DNA of 64,000 nt, taken from contig JANUWF010003367.1 of the NCBI GenBank assembly GCA_026120185.1, positions 558,001-622,000 of the forward strand, read 5' to 3'. Positions 24,002 to 37,478 of this stretch are shown here, piece after piece. The notes under the pieces are model-generated. The model had not been told where the DNA came from. It did not search any database and worked only from the letters and a program-made list of their open reading frames with translations. Numbering within the stretch: the stretch's first letter is position 1; each line of letters starts with the position of its first letter. Position numbers and translations under genes: made by a program. Source of the DNA: Voacanga thouarsii (taxonomy: Eukaryota; Streptophyta; Magnoliopsida; Gentianales; Apocynaceae).

Positions 24002-25764
24002 TTCTGAAAAATCGTAAATAAAAGAAAATTCAATTTGTGAAAAATAAAAATAATTTGTGACTTTATCCTCATATTAAATACAATAATAGTTAACCCTATC
24101 AATATTATCTTTAATATGATTAATTTGACTCTTAGAAAAACTGACATAGCTTTTTGGAAAGATTAACAGTTTCCTAAGCTAAGTGTATTAACCACTACAA
24201 ATTAATTTTCCTTCTAGGTAATGATTTAGAAGATAACTCCATCGTGTGATGATCGTTTCTTCTCACTTCCTATGGATATTCCCCGCACTATAACTTCCAA
24301 CGTGGGCTGACCGATCATAACACGTGTCCCGGGTTATTAATTACATGCATCCATTAGTTCTAAATCTTTGTAGTATCCCCATCCTATATGGGTTCACTCC
24401 CAGGGTGATGCGAGAGGACTCACGATCTCTAATGAGGATCGTAATGGAAGCCGTGGGGCCGTTGAAACTTCTCTCCCACTTAGTATTTTAAAATAAGGAT
24501 TTTCTTGAAAAATATCTTTTGAAAATTTCAATTAAATTTTCTTTTAACTCAATAATAAAATATTTAAACTCATAAAAATTTATATGTCAAGATTTATACC
24601 ATTTGAAAAAAAAAATTCATGGATTAATTTTATTTAAGTTAATAAACTTAATAATTTTAAAAGCTTTCAATAAAACTTTCGAGAGATTTTGATCTCAAGT
24701 TTAATTTTTCAAAAATAATTATTCTTGTTAAAATTCAATTAAAATGGTTTTCTATTTTAATTCACAAAAATATCTAAATCTAATATATTTTCTATGTCAA
24801 TGATAAAATCTTTTGAAAAAATAATCAAGAATTAATTTTTGTTTTGAATTAAAATTAACCATTTGTTTAAGAAAATATTTTTTTTTCTTTGTCAAAAATT
24901 CCCAAAGACTTTTGGTCTTTGAGAAAACGTGCATATAGGGTATAAAACGAAATAAGCATGTTAGAAAACTGTAAACATTTTCATGATTTTCTATTATTTT
25001 AACCTAAGTGTCCAAATAATAGAATTAAACGTATTAATTAATTAATGGTCTTATTTAATCCTAAATTTCTTTTACTATTATTTTTCATACAAAATATTCA
25101 AAAAATATTAACTATTACAATAAAAATAACTTCATTTGATATAGGATCAAAAATAAAAAAAATATATATATTTCGGATCCAGTGCACCTACCACATTGGA
25201 TCATGGTCCATGAGAAAACCCATGGGCCGCGATCCAGGCGGGTGCCTGCGACCCAGCACGCGCCCACCCTGCCACAGTCAAAATCGTTGACCATAGCTAT
25301 CTTCAATTTTCACAAAACGCAAATTGAAGATTGGCTTCCGCGACTTCTGCGAGGAAGGCTTTCTCGTGTGCCTCAAGGAAGCTGAGGCTTCCGCGAGGAA
25401 GCTTTCCTCGCTAGGGGCGGTCGGCTTGCAGCTCCAAGCCACAGCTCATCGACTCCTCTCATAGATTTCGGCTCGGCTTGATGGCTCGGCCCTTCTTCTC
25501 TAATTTTCTCTGTGAATTGCAACGCCTCTGCACACAATTTTTTCCACTGCTTTCGATCAAAACTTATGCAAATAACCGTTTATGCCCTTAAAAACACTAG
25601 GCTTACATGATATTTATGAAAGCAATCAAAATACAGTATTTCTATATTTTCACTTGTGATGCTTATAGTGAAATTACCCATACCAGAAAATACAAAGGAT
25701 CACAGATTTCATCCAAAATAAATATTTTTTTATTTTAGTTAAGCCTAACATGCTTCCTACCAAA
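24002..25764 (-). other. Untranslated leader of Copia element 1
   Basis: About 1.76 kb between the primer binding site and gag with no coding sequence. Most is very AT-rich, but about 25180-25480 is GC-rich and full of GAGGAAGC/GCTTCCTC inverted repeats, including the near-palindrome GCGAGGAAGCTTTCCTCGC at 25393-25411. Element 2 has a matching GC-rich block at about 32190-32430. Position and structure suggest a packaging or dimerisation region, which is inference. Confidence 0.7.
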
Positions 25765-25781
25765 CCATGGCTCTAATACCA
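25765..25781 (-). other. Primer binding site, initiator tRNA-Met type (element 1)
   Basis: The minus strand reads TGGTATTAGAGCCATGG two bases inside the 5' LTR. TGGTATCAGAGC is the classic Copia site complementary to the 3' end of initiator tRNA-Met; here one C is replaced by T. Confidence 0.85.
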
Positions 25782-25783
25782 AT

Positions 25784-27639
25784 TGAAGGTTTAAAATGAC
25801 AATAATCATCAAACCGAAAGCATGCTTACAAAATGAAAAATTTACCTGTGTGATTAAATAACCTTTTCGACAATAAAGAAGATGTCTGTATAAGGATATT
25901 CAAAACTATTAGTTCACGTTCTTATAAAGGTCGATTTCGTCTCATTAACGCGAAGCTTTTGAGCTTCGAAATGGTGCCCTTTCCACTGCCGGTAAAAGCT
26001 TAAAGAAGTTGGGTTTGCAATGCTTTTTGACTTCTGTGTTTTCTTCTTCACAAACTTAGCTTGTATGAAAACTATTCCAAGCTTGCCTTTGGTCTTGATT
26101 CAATTGCATTTCATCAAATCTCTCGAGAGAGAAACCAACAGCATGAAAACAGAAAGCAACTATACTTTCTGTTATCCTTCACGCAAACCAACACGAGATC
26201 CATCCCGTATTGTTTTTATTTTTATTTTATTTTATTTTATTTATTAATTTAATAATTAATTATTATTATTTATTTTTAATTTTATTTTACCATTGGTCTT
26301 ATTCATTGGGCCAAATAAAATTATTTATTCTTGGGCTTGAACACCCATAAATAATAAATCTCAATTATTTATTTCCCGAGCTTTATTAAACAGTTCAATA
26401 AATAATTAACAAGTCCAAATAGACTAATATAAAATATCACGCCTTTTATTTAGTTTACGTCTAGATTAATTTTTTAATTATTCAATCTAGGTCTTGGGTC
26501 CTGAATAATTAATTAACCAATTAAGTTAGATAAAATATATACTCTCTCTCAGGCCTTTTATTTTATTATAATCTAATAATAAATTAGACTACTTAAATAA
26601 AATAAAATCCATAATTATCAAGGTCAATTCCTTAACCCAAATCTGTCAGGACTTAAGGGCCATTTTGGAGACCAAAAGACATATTGCCTTGGCTATTAAA
26701 ATGACCAAAATACCCCTACTATATAAATAGTTATATTTTATATTTAAAATTTTTTCTAATATCACCATAAGGAAATATTGACCCCAAGGATAATGTTGCG
26801 TTAGTAAAGTTTTCAACCTACATGTGTAATGACTAAAATATCCCTCTATACATCACGGTGCATTTAGAGAGGAGGAGTGTACTAACACTTCTCTAATAAA
26901 CATCTACTATCCTTAGATCTCTAGCCTAATGATCCACGATTTCTGAAATGTTTTCACTTTCCAAGGGAGTTACCCTAAAGTAAATATCCAAGTCATGTTC
27001 CCCAGGGCCTTGGATAATTTGATCATTTGAACAGTTACAATGGGCGATATAGCGTAAAAGCTATTTTGTACAAGTCTGTCTTAACTAACTAATCACATAT
27101 ACCCAACATACAAGTATATCGGCTTTACTAAAGAACTTCAACTACAGTATATCAAAGTATATATTTCTAGCTTCGTCAGACCACCAACTCATACTCAAGC
27201 GGTAGAGTATTAGTCCACGCTATAGAAGTAATAGTTTGAATTTTTTCTAAATAGTACTTTTAAAAATCACTATTACAGGTCCTGTTCTACATATTCAAAA
27301 TATGCTCATGTTATGAAGTGAGTGAACTACTCACTGGTTAAAGGTAAATCAATCCCCATTTGGAATTCATAACACAAAAACCTATTTATGATGAGATTCT
27401 TATTCTCATTAATCGGTTAAGAACAAACATTTATGTGTTAAGTAACCATAATCCATACCTTACTGTGAAAGACCACCATTCACATGGATCACTTATTTAA
27501 ACACAATGGGTCATTTCCAAGCGAAAATCGTATACAAATAAAATGTTAATTCATAAATAAATTTTGAAAATAAATTTTTTTATTAATAAATTCAATAATT
27601 ACATCAAATAAACTAGTCTAGAGGACATATATTCCAACA
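25784..27639 (-). repeat. 5' LTR of Copia element 1
   Basis: 1856 bp, pairing with 18635-20469 along its full length with scattered substitutions and small indels. It carries the element's promoter by position; no specific promoter motif is claimed. Confidence 0.93.
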
Positions 27640-28647
27640 TATAGCATGGATGTTTTATCTCTTGCAGATTTGAGGATACCTTATGAGAAGGCTAGAAGAA
27701 CTTCCTTGGTAGAGGCCCTCAATAATGTAAAATAAATTTCAATGTATATCAAAACTTCTTATTGTTCAAACATTGTATATTTCACTAGCAACTTCTTTGG
27801 TGGTAGTGATGAAATTGACAGTGTATCAAAATCTCTTATTATTCAGGCATTTTATATTTCACTAGCAACTTCTTTAGTGTCAGAGAACAAGTTTAATCTA
27901 ATCAAAATGCATGCCAAGAAAATATTTTATTTTACCTTATTCACAACATACAATTTGCACGCCTTAGTTATATGCATGGTGTTGACTTTTAATTTCTACA
28001 TTTGTACCCCTAATAAGGGTGTTGCAATCTATTGAAGGCTATGAAGTGTTTCCAATTCCACATTGGAGAAAAGAATGATGGACCTAAGCCTGCAAAGTCA
28101 TGCTTAGTCCAGTCTTTTTGCTCAACTTTTCAACATTAAGCCTTGTCCATTTTTCTTTTTCAACATTATGCATTATGAAGATGTTTTATGTCCCTTTACT
28201 AGAAAGACAAGCACATAGTTTGAACCTAGAAAATGGAAATGGCAAGGAAGTCATGGATGATAGGTTGCAGTTTAGGAGTTAAGGTGGAGCAAAACCTTCC
28301 TCATTTTTAGATTCTCAACCAATATATAGTGCTTTTAATAGTTCTACTGATAAGGTTCCTATTTCATGCTTTAGCAAGGATGCCCCAGAGGGAAGGAACC
28401 CACTAACTAAGGAGAGACAATCTTCAAGTTTGTAGTACTATCATGTATTGCTCATTTTATTGCCTTTATTAGAATTGTAGGTGTTTTGTTTGATAGATAT
28501 CTACCCCAAACTTATAAACATATTTCAATCTACATTCAATTGATCAAATTTTAATTTGTCAAGAATTTTATTTTTCTTTCTTGGTCGTTCTATCTTCATT
28601 CATATAGCTCATAATTTATATAAAAATAATGGCTTTTTAGCTCAAAT
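27640..28647. other. Region between Copia element 1 and the recognisable RopGEF exons
   Basis: About 1 kb with short, broken frames. It may hold decayed 5' exons of the RopGEF pseudogene (for example a stretch reading ADLRIPYEKARRTSLVEALNN near 27655-27730), but I could not match these to the family. It includes a 59 bp direct repeat at 27744 and 27821. Confidence 0.4.
27744..27879. repeat. Short direct duplication (59 bp, 77 bp period)
   Basis: 27744-27802 and 27821-27879 share TATTTCACTAGCAACTTCTTT and flanking bases, with about nine mismatches. It is a diverged local duplication upstream of the RopGEF remnant. Confidence 0.75.
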
Positions 28648-30045
28648 ATGGAATTGATGAAGGAAAGATTTGTCAAGTCGCTTTGGGGAGAGCACATGTT
28701 AGGTGGTGGCAAGGGCGTTTCACGCTGTGTTAAATGCCATCATGAATCTTGTTGGTAGAAGAATTTCATAGGACAGATGAGATAATCTACTTAAGAATCC
28801 TGAATCTTATTATATCCATGTTCTGATCTCTGTAGTTGATGGATACAATTACTCCAAGATTGCCTTTTTCTTTTTTTTTTTTTTTGTGCTAAATATACAG
28901 CTTTTGTGCTTGGAGAATAGTGGAAATTAGAACCCATATTTGCAAAGTGGAAACAAAGATTGAGAAAAGAATTTGATCAATAAAATCTAAGAACAAAGTA
29001 GTACTAAAGCCTTTTTTGTCAACAGATTTGTAACTTGAAATTCTATTTTCTTTTTGTATAGATAATAGTGACACAAAAGGAAGAGATTTGCTCATAGCTA
29101 TCCTAGCCTTACATAGGCTTGATGCATTGCTTATTGTGAGAATCTATAATCTCATGGTAAACCTTTTTCTAATGTTGGCATTCTACATATTATATTACTA
29201 AACTATGCCAAATTGATTCAATGGGACTACCAAGATAATTTCAAATATGAGAATGAATTTTGGCATGTCTCAAGAGATGCAGAGGAGTTGAGAATGGTTT
29301 CTAGAGAAATGATAAATGATGGTTATCTAGAACTAAGATTCCTGCCAATGGACTATCATATGCATCACGTAAATTTCTGCAATATCAAAAGGATTGTATC
29401 TCCCAAGTATTGAAACCTTCCATGGCTGTCAATGCTCAAATACTATAAAAAATAGAAGTCCCTCAGAACTACATCGAGTCACTCCCAAAGGTATGGCAAA
29501 CAAAAAAGCCAAAAGACCCTCTCAAGACATTTCCTCAAGGAACCCTTATGGTAAAGCATTACTAATTTTACTTACAGCAAGCCTTGGGAGTATAACCTAC
29601 AAGAATAATACTATTGAGTTCTTTGATCCCAATTAGTTCCTTTCTACTATGGACTTGTCATCAGAGCATAAAGTTCTAAACCTCAAGAATAGAAATTGAG
29701 GCATTTATAGTGATTTGGAAGAGGAAGATGGACCACAAGGATGGGAAGTCTTTTTGGAGTTCAATTGTGAACTAGGAAAAGAGGGAGCTCTTTAAAGACA
29801 GAGTGGAAACAAATCTTACCCTTATTGAAAAATATCGATTTACAGGACTTCCTTAATCCATTCTTGACATAAGTAAAATAAAATATAACAGAGTATGCAT
29901 TATTCTTTTTCTCATCTTATTGGTTCTAAACAAGCATGCAAGTGTATGTTTTCACTTCATTCTTGAACTTCTTAACAAATGAAATTTTCAAGACGACCAG
30001 CATTCTATTCTAGAGAGCTATTCAAGAGTACTTGAGAGCTTGGCC
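28648..30045 (+). pseudogene. RopGEF (PRONE domain) pseudogene, 5' part
   Basis: Broken but collinear PRONE-domain blocks, the catalytic domain that activates plant ROP GTPases. In order: MELMKERF and GGGKGVS (28648-28740), then after a frame change LNAIMNL; GRDL...ALHRLDALLI (about 29068-29130); DNFKYENEFWHVSRDAEE (about 29230-29285); a KIPANGLSYASRKFLQYQKD block (about 29335-29395) continuing to KIEVPQNYIESLPK; an 87 bp GT-AG intron (29491-29577); EFFDPN-stop-FLSTMDLSSEHKVLNLKNR; and finally LESYSRVLESLA up to 30045. In-frame stops occur (after NAQIL, after FDPN, after KNR), so it is not functional. The intron shows it is an unprocessed copy. It most resembles the pollen/KPP-type RopGEFs. 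The frame continues at 40095. Confidence 0.82.
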
Positions 30046-31885
30046 TGTCGGAATATATGTCCTCTAGTCTAATTTATCTGATATAATTATCTAATTTATT
30101 TATCAAAATTTGTTTATAAATTTACATTTTATTTATGTGCGATTTACGTTTGGAAATGACTCATTGTGTTTAAGTAAATGATCCATGTGAATGGTGGTCT
30201 TTCACAGTAAAGTATGGATCACAGGTTATTTAACACACAAATATTTATTCTTAACCGATTGATACGAATGAGAATCTCATCATATATAGGTTATTGTGTT
30301 ATGAATTCCAAATGGGGAATGACTTACCTTTAGCCAGTGAATAGTCCACTCACTTCATAGCATGAGCGTATTTCGTATACGTAAAACAGGACCTGTAATA
30401 GTAATTTTTAAAAGTACTATTTAAAAGAAATTTAGACTATTACTGCTATAGCATGGACTAATACTCTACCACTTGAGTATGAGTTGGTGGTCTGACGAAG
30501 ATATAAATATGTACTTTGATATATTGTAGTTGAAGTTTTTTCGTAGAGTCGATACTTGTATGTTTGGTATATATGACTAGTTAGTTAAGATAGACTTGTA
30601 CAAGATAACTTCTGCGCTATATTGCCCCTTGTGACTGTTCAAATGATTTAATTAACCAAGGTCTTGAGGAACATGACTTAAATGTTTACTTTAGGGTAGC
30701 TCCATTGGAAAGTAAAAACATTCCAGAAGTCGTGAATCATTGGATTAGAGGTTTAAGGATGGTAGATGTCTATTAGAGAGGTGTTAATACACTCTTCCTC
30801 TTTAAATGCACGGTGATGTATAGAGGGGTATTTTAGTCATTACATATGTAGGTCGAAGACTTTGCTAACACAGCATTGTCCTTAGGGTCAATATTTTCTT
30901 ATGGTGATATTAGGAAATATTTAAAATACAAAATATAACTATTTATATAGTAGGGGTATTTTGATCATTTTAGTAGCCAAGACGATGTGTCTTTTGATCC
31001 CCGAAATGACCCTTAAGTCATGAAAGATTTGGGTTAAGGAATTGGCTTTAATAATTATGAGTTTTACTTTATTATTCTAATTTATTATTGGATTAGAATA
31101 AAATAAAATATTTGAGAGAAAGTATTTATCTATTTTAATTTGTTAATTAATTATTCAGGGCCTATGGACCAGATTGAATAATTAGAAATTTAATTTGGAT
31201 ATAAACTAGATAAAATGTATGAAGTTTTATATTGGTCTATTTGGACTTGTTAATTATTTAATGGGCTGTTTAAGAAAACTCAAAAAATAAATAATTGAGA
31301 TTTATTATTTACGGGTGTTCAAGTTCAAAAATAAATAATTTTATCTTGCCCATTGAATAAGACCAAGAGTAAAATAAAATTTTAAAAAAATATTATATTA
31401 ATTAATTAATTAAAACAACACATGATGGATCATGTGTTATTTCGCGTGAAGGATAATAGAAAGCATGGATGCTTTCTGTTTTCATGCGGATAAATTCTCT
31501 CTCGAGGCATCTGTTGAAATGAATGAAAAATGAATTGAAGGCCAAGTTTTTGGAAGAAGCACTTCGTGGTTCATTTCCTTTGACAGAGAACAGAAACCTA
31601 ATTCACAGAACCAAAGTTTGTGAAACATTCATAGAGAAGAAAAACGTATTGCAAACCCACTTATTTGAGCTTTCACCGGCTGTGCTACGAACACCATTTC
31701 AGAAAATCAAAGGCTTCACGTGAATGAGACACAGTCGACATTTACAAAAACGTGATCCAATAGCTTTCAGTACCCTTATACAGATAGCTACATCAGTGCA
31801 AAAAGGACCATTTAATCATAGAGGTAAATTTTTCGTTTTCCTAGCATGCTTTTGTTTTGATGATTTTTGCCATTTTGAGCTTTCA
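30046..31885 (+). repeat. 5' LTR of Copia element 2
   Basis: 1840 bp, starting TGTCGG and ending TTTCA. It aligns over its length with the interrupted 3' LTR. A TTTATATAG sequence near 30943 may be the TATA element. Near its 3' end lies a short frame (31523-31723) of unknown meaning that element 1 lacks. Confidence 0.93.
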
Positions 31886-31887
31886 AT

Positions 31888-31904
31888 TGCTATCAGAGAC
31901 ATGG
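31888..31904 (+). other. Primer binding site of Copia element 2
   Basis: TGCTATCAGAGACATGG, two bases after the 5' LTR. It matches the initiator tRNA-Met site TGGTATCAGAGC at all but one of the first 12 positions. Confidence 0.8.
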
Positions 31905-33607
31905 TTTGACAAATGTATAAAACATGCTAGGCTTAACTAAAATAAGAAAATATTTGTTTTGAATTTTTTCAGTGATCCTTCGTGTTTACTGGTATGGATA
32001 GTTTCACTATAAGTTTCGCGAGTGGAACACATAGGAATAATGTATTTTGATTATTTTCATAGATATTGTGTAATCCCAATATTTTTTAAAGGGTATAGGC
32101 GGTTGTTTGGATGAGTTTTGATCGAAAAAGGTAAAAAAATCGCATGCACAGAAGTTTTGAAATGTAGAGAAAATTTGCTAGAGAAGAAAGTACTGTGCGA
32201 TGAGCCGAGCCGCCAGCCGGCTCCATTGGCGAGGATGGCTTCCTCGTGAAAGTCGTTTGCTTCCTCACGTAGCGCAAGGAAGCCAGCTTCCCCAAGGAAT
32301 GCAATTGCAATTTGTTTCTACTGCACAGTCAATAATTTTGACCGCGCAATTAGGGCGGGCGCGAGCCGGGTCCACCCGCCTGGATCCGACCCATGAGTTT
32401 TTTCATGGGCTATGATCCAATGTGGCGGGTGCACTGGACCCAAATAAAAAAAATTTAGTTTTTGGTCTCATACCAAGCGAAGTTATTTTTATTACAATAG
32501 TTAATATTTTTTGAATATTTTGCATGAAAAATAATAGTAAAGGAAATATTAGGATTAAACAAGATAATTAATTAATTAATATGTTTAATCATATTATTTA
32601 GATACTTAGGTTAAAAGAATAGAAAAGTATGAAAACGTTTACAGTTTTCTAGCATGCTTATTTCTTTTTATACCAAATATGTGTGTTTTCTCAAGGACCA
32701 AAGTCTTTGGAATTTTTTGACAAAGAAAAATATTTTTCTTAAATCAAATGGTTAATTTTAATTTGAACAAAAATTAATTATTAGATATTTTCTCAAATGA
32801 TTTTATCCTTAACATAGAAATTATATTGGATTTAGATATTTTTGTGAATTAAAATAGAAAACCATTTTGATTGAATTTTAACAAGAAATTTTATTTTTGT
32901 CAGATTAATCTTGAGATCAAAATCTCTCGAAAGTTTTATTAGAAAATTTTGAAATTATTAAGTTTATTAACTTAAATAAAATTAATCCATGAAAAAATTT
33001 CTCAAAGGGTATAAACATTGACATAGAAATTTTTATGGGTTTAGATATTTTATTTTAAGTTAAAAGAAAACTTAATTGAAATTTTCAAAAGATATTTTTC
33101 AAAGAAAACCCTTATTTTAAAAATACTAAGTGAGAGAGGGGTTCCAACGGCCCCATGGCTTCCATCACGATTATTATTAGAGATCTTGGGTCTCCTCATG
33201 TCATCCTGAGAGTGAACTCTTATAGGATGGAGATACCACAAGGATTTAGAACTAATGGATAGATGTAATTAATAACTCGAGACACGTGCTATGATCGGCT
33301 AGCTCACGGTGGAGGTTATATTGCGAGGAATGTCTATAGGAAATGAGAAGAAACGGTCATCCCACGATGGAATTATCTTCTAGATCATTACCTAGAAGGG
33401 AAATTAATTTGTGGTGATTGATACACTTAGCTTAGAAAACTGTTAATCTTTTCAAAAAGCTATATCAGTTTTTCTAAGAGTCAAATTAATCATATTAAAA
33501 ATAATAATGATATAGTTAACTATTATCGGATGTAATATGATGATAAAGTCACAAATTATTTTATTTTTTCACAAACTAAATTTTCTTTTATTTTTTATAT
33601 TTCAGAA
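31905..33607 (+). other. Untranslated leader of Copia element 2
   Basis: About 1.7 kb between PBS and the gag ATG, collinear with the element 1 leader. A GC-rich block at about 32190-32430, with repeated GGAAGC/GCTTCC motifs, stands out against AT-rich flanks. The short frame at 32200-32415 lies in this block and is not called as a gene. Confidence 0.7.
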
Positions 33608-36600
33608 ATGGTTGGTGGAGGTTCTTTTAGTCCTTTAGCCGTTATTCTCTGTGATAATAAGCTAACGGGTCTAAATTATGTGGATTGGAAAAGAAATTTG
33701 GACATAATACTCACTGTTGAAGAATATAAGTATATCCTCTTTGAAACCTACTCTGTTATCAGGGAGGGGTCTATCGCTAAGGAGTGTGAGGTTGAGAAAG
33801 TATGGAAGAAGGTCAATAAGATGACTCGATGCTATATGTTGGCCTCCATGTCTAATGTGCTCTAGTCTAAACACGAGCACATAGCTACAACATATGACAT
33901 TAGCCAATCATTAGCCACGATATTCGCCGATAAGAGCTGACCCACAAGGCAGAAAGCTCTTAGGATGATCATAAATACTAAGATGGCTGAGGGAACATTA
34001 GTTAGGGAGTATATGCTCAAAATGATTGTTGCTTTCGAGGAAACAGAAGTTTTAGGGGCTGTTATTGACCCCGAGAGCCAAGTGGACATGGTTCTTGAAT
34101 CTCTGCTGGACTTTTTTACTCAGTTCAAGTTAAATTACAACATGAACAAGTTAAATATGACTTTAACTGAGTTAATAAAAGAGCTCCAGGTGACGGAGAA
34201 GGTCATGAAGCCATAGTGCAAGACTATGATTGCTAGGACTTTTTCTTTCAGAACTAGGCCCAAGCTCAGGAAGTTCAAGAAGAAGAAGGGAAATGCACAG
34301 GCCCAACCCAAGAACCAGCCCAACAAGCCTAAAGGTAAATGCTTCAAATGCCGGCAGAATGGACATTGAAAAAAATGAGTGTTTAGAACTTCAGGCCAAG
34401 AAAAACCCTACAGATATTGTTCTCTATCTAGAGTTTATTTCAATGGTTGGATTAACTTCCACTTGGATTGTTGATTTTAGTGCCACTGATTATATCTGTA
34501 ACTACTTGCAGGGGTTTAGGAAGATAAAAAAACTCTAGAAGGGCGAGCATGGACTACGAATAGAAAATGGAACATGACTACGGGCCCTTACAGTGGGAGA
34601 GTTGGATCTTGTCTTTTATGGTAATAAAGTAGTTATATTAAAGGATATTTTATATGTACCCGATTTTAGACAAAATTTGATTTTAGTTGCAAAGCTAATA
34701 AATCATGGATATTCTATTTCTTTCCATTATGGTATTACTATTAGTAGAAATAGAGAAGTTTTATGTATAGGACACATGTATGGAAGCTTATTCTTTTTAA
34801 ATCCTACAAACAATCAAATAAATAACGCTCAATATGAACCTTTAAGTAAGAAAAGAAAGACCAATATCAATGACTCATATCTTTGGCATCTAAGGTTGAG
34901 TCATATTAACTCAACCAGGATTCAGAGGTTAATCTATGATGGACCATTTGGCTCATTAAGATTGGAAAGTTGGCTTCAGTGTAAATCCTGCCTTATGGGA
35001 AAAATGACTAAAAGGTCGTTCACCCAAAAGGCTGATAGAGCCAAGGAGATATTAGGCCTTGTTTATATTGATGTGTGTAGTCCTTTGTCTACTCAAGCTA
35101 GAGGGAGTTTTGAGTACTTTATCACTTTCACGGATGATTGTATAAGGTTTGGTTATGTCTACTTGATGAGACGCAAGTCTGACTCTTTTGATAAGTTCAA
35201 AGAGTTTAAGGCTGAAGTAGAACGACAGACAAGTAAACTAATCAAAACCGTATGATCGGATCATAGTGGAAAATACCTCCTTGGTGAGGTTAAGGATTAT
35301 ATGGTACATCATGGGATAGTATCCTAACTCTTTGCATCGAGTACACCCCAGCAGAATGGAGTAGTTGAGAGAAAGAATAAGACATTGATGGAGATGGTCT
35401 GGAGCATGATGTCTCATGCTACTCTTCCGGTCTCTTTTTAGAGATATGTCTTGGAAACAACGACATACATTCTGAACTTGGTGCCTTCCAAGTCAGTACT
35501 TAGGACACTGTATGAGATATGGATTGGGCATAAACCAAGTCTAAATCATCTCAAGATATGGGGTTGTTCAGCTTATGTACTGATTAAGGGAGACAAGCTA
35601 GAACCAACATCAGAATTATGCTACTTTGTTGGGTATCTAAAAGGGACAAAAGGAGGTTACTTTTATCATCCCAAGAAGCAGAAAGTACTGGTAAGTACTA
35701 ATGCTAGATACTTGGAGGATGATAAAAGTACTTCTACTAAAGGTTTAACAAAGTTAGAACTCGAGGAGAAGTTATTTTAGAAATCAACTTCTTCAGACCC
35801 AATAATGGAATAAGAAGAGGCACAACCTCAAGAACCTGTACAAACGGAACTTCGTCGTAGTGGGAGGGTATCTAGAGTTCCAGAAAGACGGACAGAATAG
35901 GCTTTCGAGCTGGTTTTTGACCATCAGGAATAAGATCCCACTAGATACGAGGAGGCTATTACTGATGCTGATTCAGATCTATGGTATGAAACAATGAAAG
36001 CCAAGATTGAGTCTATATACTTCAATCAGGTTTGGGATCTTGTAGCTTCACTTGAAGGGATAAAACCCATTAAGTGTAAGTGGCTATACAAGAGGAAGAG
36101 AGGAGAGGATGGGAAGGTGGAAACCTTTAAAGTTAGGCTTGTGGCGAAAGGGTATACTCAGAAAGAGGGAATCAATTATGATGAAACTTTTTTCTCGGTA
36201 GCCATGCTTAAGTCCATCCTATCCTCCTTGCCATTGCATGTCATTACGACTATGAGATATGACAAATGGATATCAAGATGACATTTCTTAATGGCCATCT
36301 TAACGAAAACATCTATATGTCCCAACCGGAAAGTTTTATTACTAAAGGCCAGAAATATACGGTTTGCAAACTTAAGTATTCTTAAGTATCTCAATGATAC
36401 GAAAGATTATATGTTGGTTTACAAGACTGGCGACTTGGTTTCTACTGGATACACAGACTCAGATTTCTAAGCAGATAAGGATGAGAGAAAATCCACTAGT
36501 GGATATATCTTTACCTTGTCTGAAGGAGTTGTTTCATGAAAGAGTATCAAGTAATTTTGTATTGCTGACTCAACTATGGAAGTTGAGTATGTGGCAGCTT

Positions 36601-36923
36601 CAAAAGCATCCAAGGAAGTAGTCTGGCTCTGAAAGTTCCTTTCAAAACCTGGAATTGTGCCACACATGAACAGACCGATTGTGGTGTATTGCGATAACTC
36701 TAGAGCAGTCTCACAATCCAAAGAGCCCAGGAACCACAAGAAGGGAAAGCACATTCAGAGGAAGTACTACCTAATTCGGAATTTTATTCAGAGACGGGAA
36801 ATCGTAATGGAACAAATAGCCTCGGAGAATAATCTAGCAAATCTCTTCACCAAGCCTTTGGTTGAAAGAGTCTTCAAGAGATACTTAGACGCCATAGGGG
36901 TAGGCACTTACAGACTTTCTTAG
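33608..36923 (+). pseudogene. Broken Gag-Pol polyprotein of Copia element 2
   Basis: The gag ATG at 33608 opens MVGGGSFSPLAVILCDNKL and a Copia gag with the LNYVDWKRNLDIIL block. A zinc knuckle CFKCRQNGH at about 34338-34365 is followed by a stop. GAG-pre-integrase (YLWHLRLSHINS, about 34880-34920), absent in element 1, is present. Integrase runs from about 34980 to 35450 with FTDDC and QQNGVVERKNKT. Reverse transcriptase starts near 36060 and keeps the YDETF region, then breaks: at about 36377 the sequence jumps from the VCKLK codons to the YLNDTKDYM region, removing the YVDD site (about 570 bp relative to element 1). RNase H (36580-36870) keeps VYCDNSRAVSQSKEPRNHKKG. The stop is at 36921-36923. 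Frameshifts and stops are frequent. Confidence 0.93.
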
Positions 36924-36928
36924 TCTTA

Positions 36929-36945
36929 GAGTGAAAGTGAAAGAT
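36929..36945 (+). other. Polypurine tract of Copia element 2
   Basis: AGAGTGAAAGTGAAAGAT-type purine-rich run immediately before the 3' LTR at 36946, matching the position of the element 1 tract. Confidence 0.65.
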
Positions 36946-37478
36946 TGTTAGAATATATGCTCTCTAGTCTTGTTTATCTGATATAATTATCGAATTTATT
37001 TATCAAAATTTATTTATAAATTTACATTTTATTTGTGCGTGATTTACACTTAGAAATGACCCATTGTATTTAAGTAAATGATCCATGTGAATGGTGGTCT
37101 TTCACAGTAAGGTATGAATCATGTGTTACTTGACACATAAATATTTGTTCTTAATCGATTGATGAGAATGAGAATCTCATCATTTATAGGTTATTGCATT
37201 ATGAATTTCAAATGGGAAATGACTTACCTTTAGCCAGTGAGTAGTCCACTCACTTCATAGTATGAGCGTATTTTATATACGTAAAATATGACCTGTAATA
37301 GTGATTTCTAAAATTACTATTTAAAAGAAATTCAGACTATTACTGCTACAGTGTGGACTAATACTCTACCGCTTGAGTATGAGTTGGTGGTCTGATGAAG
37401 CTAGAAATATATACTTTGATATACTGTAGTTGAGGTTCTTTCGTAGAGTCGATATACTTGTATGTTGGGTATATGTGA

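Larger units (their letters stand above)
18635..27639 (-). mobile_element. Copia LTR retrotransposon, element 1 (degenerate, ~9.0 kb)
   Basis: Both LTRs start TGAAGG and end CCAACA on the plus strand (TG...CA ends). On the minus strand the order is 5' LTR (25784-27639), primer binding site, long leader, gag, integrase, reverse transcriptase, RNase H, purine tract and 3' LTR (18635-20469). Integrase before reverse transcriptase identifies Copia. Flanks AATAG (18630-18634) and TATAG (27640-27644) fit a 5 bp target duplication with one mismatch. LTRs of ~1.84 kb and the gag type suggest an Angela-like lineage, but that is inference. The LTR copies differ at roughly 10-15% of positions in the parts I aligned, so the insertion is old. 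The polyprotein has stops, a lost start and an internal deletion, so it is not autonomous. Confidence 0.95.

Noticed and set aside
31523..31723. 66-codon frame in the element 2 LTR, repeated at 39732-39956
   Set aside because: Its presence in both LTRs follows from LTR copying, and the element 1 LTR lacks the frame, so there is no sign of selection.
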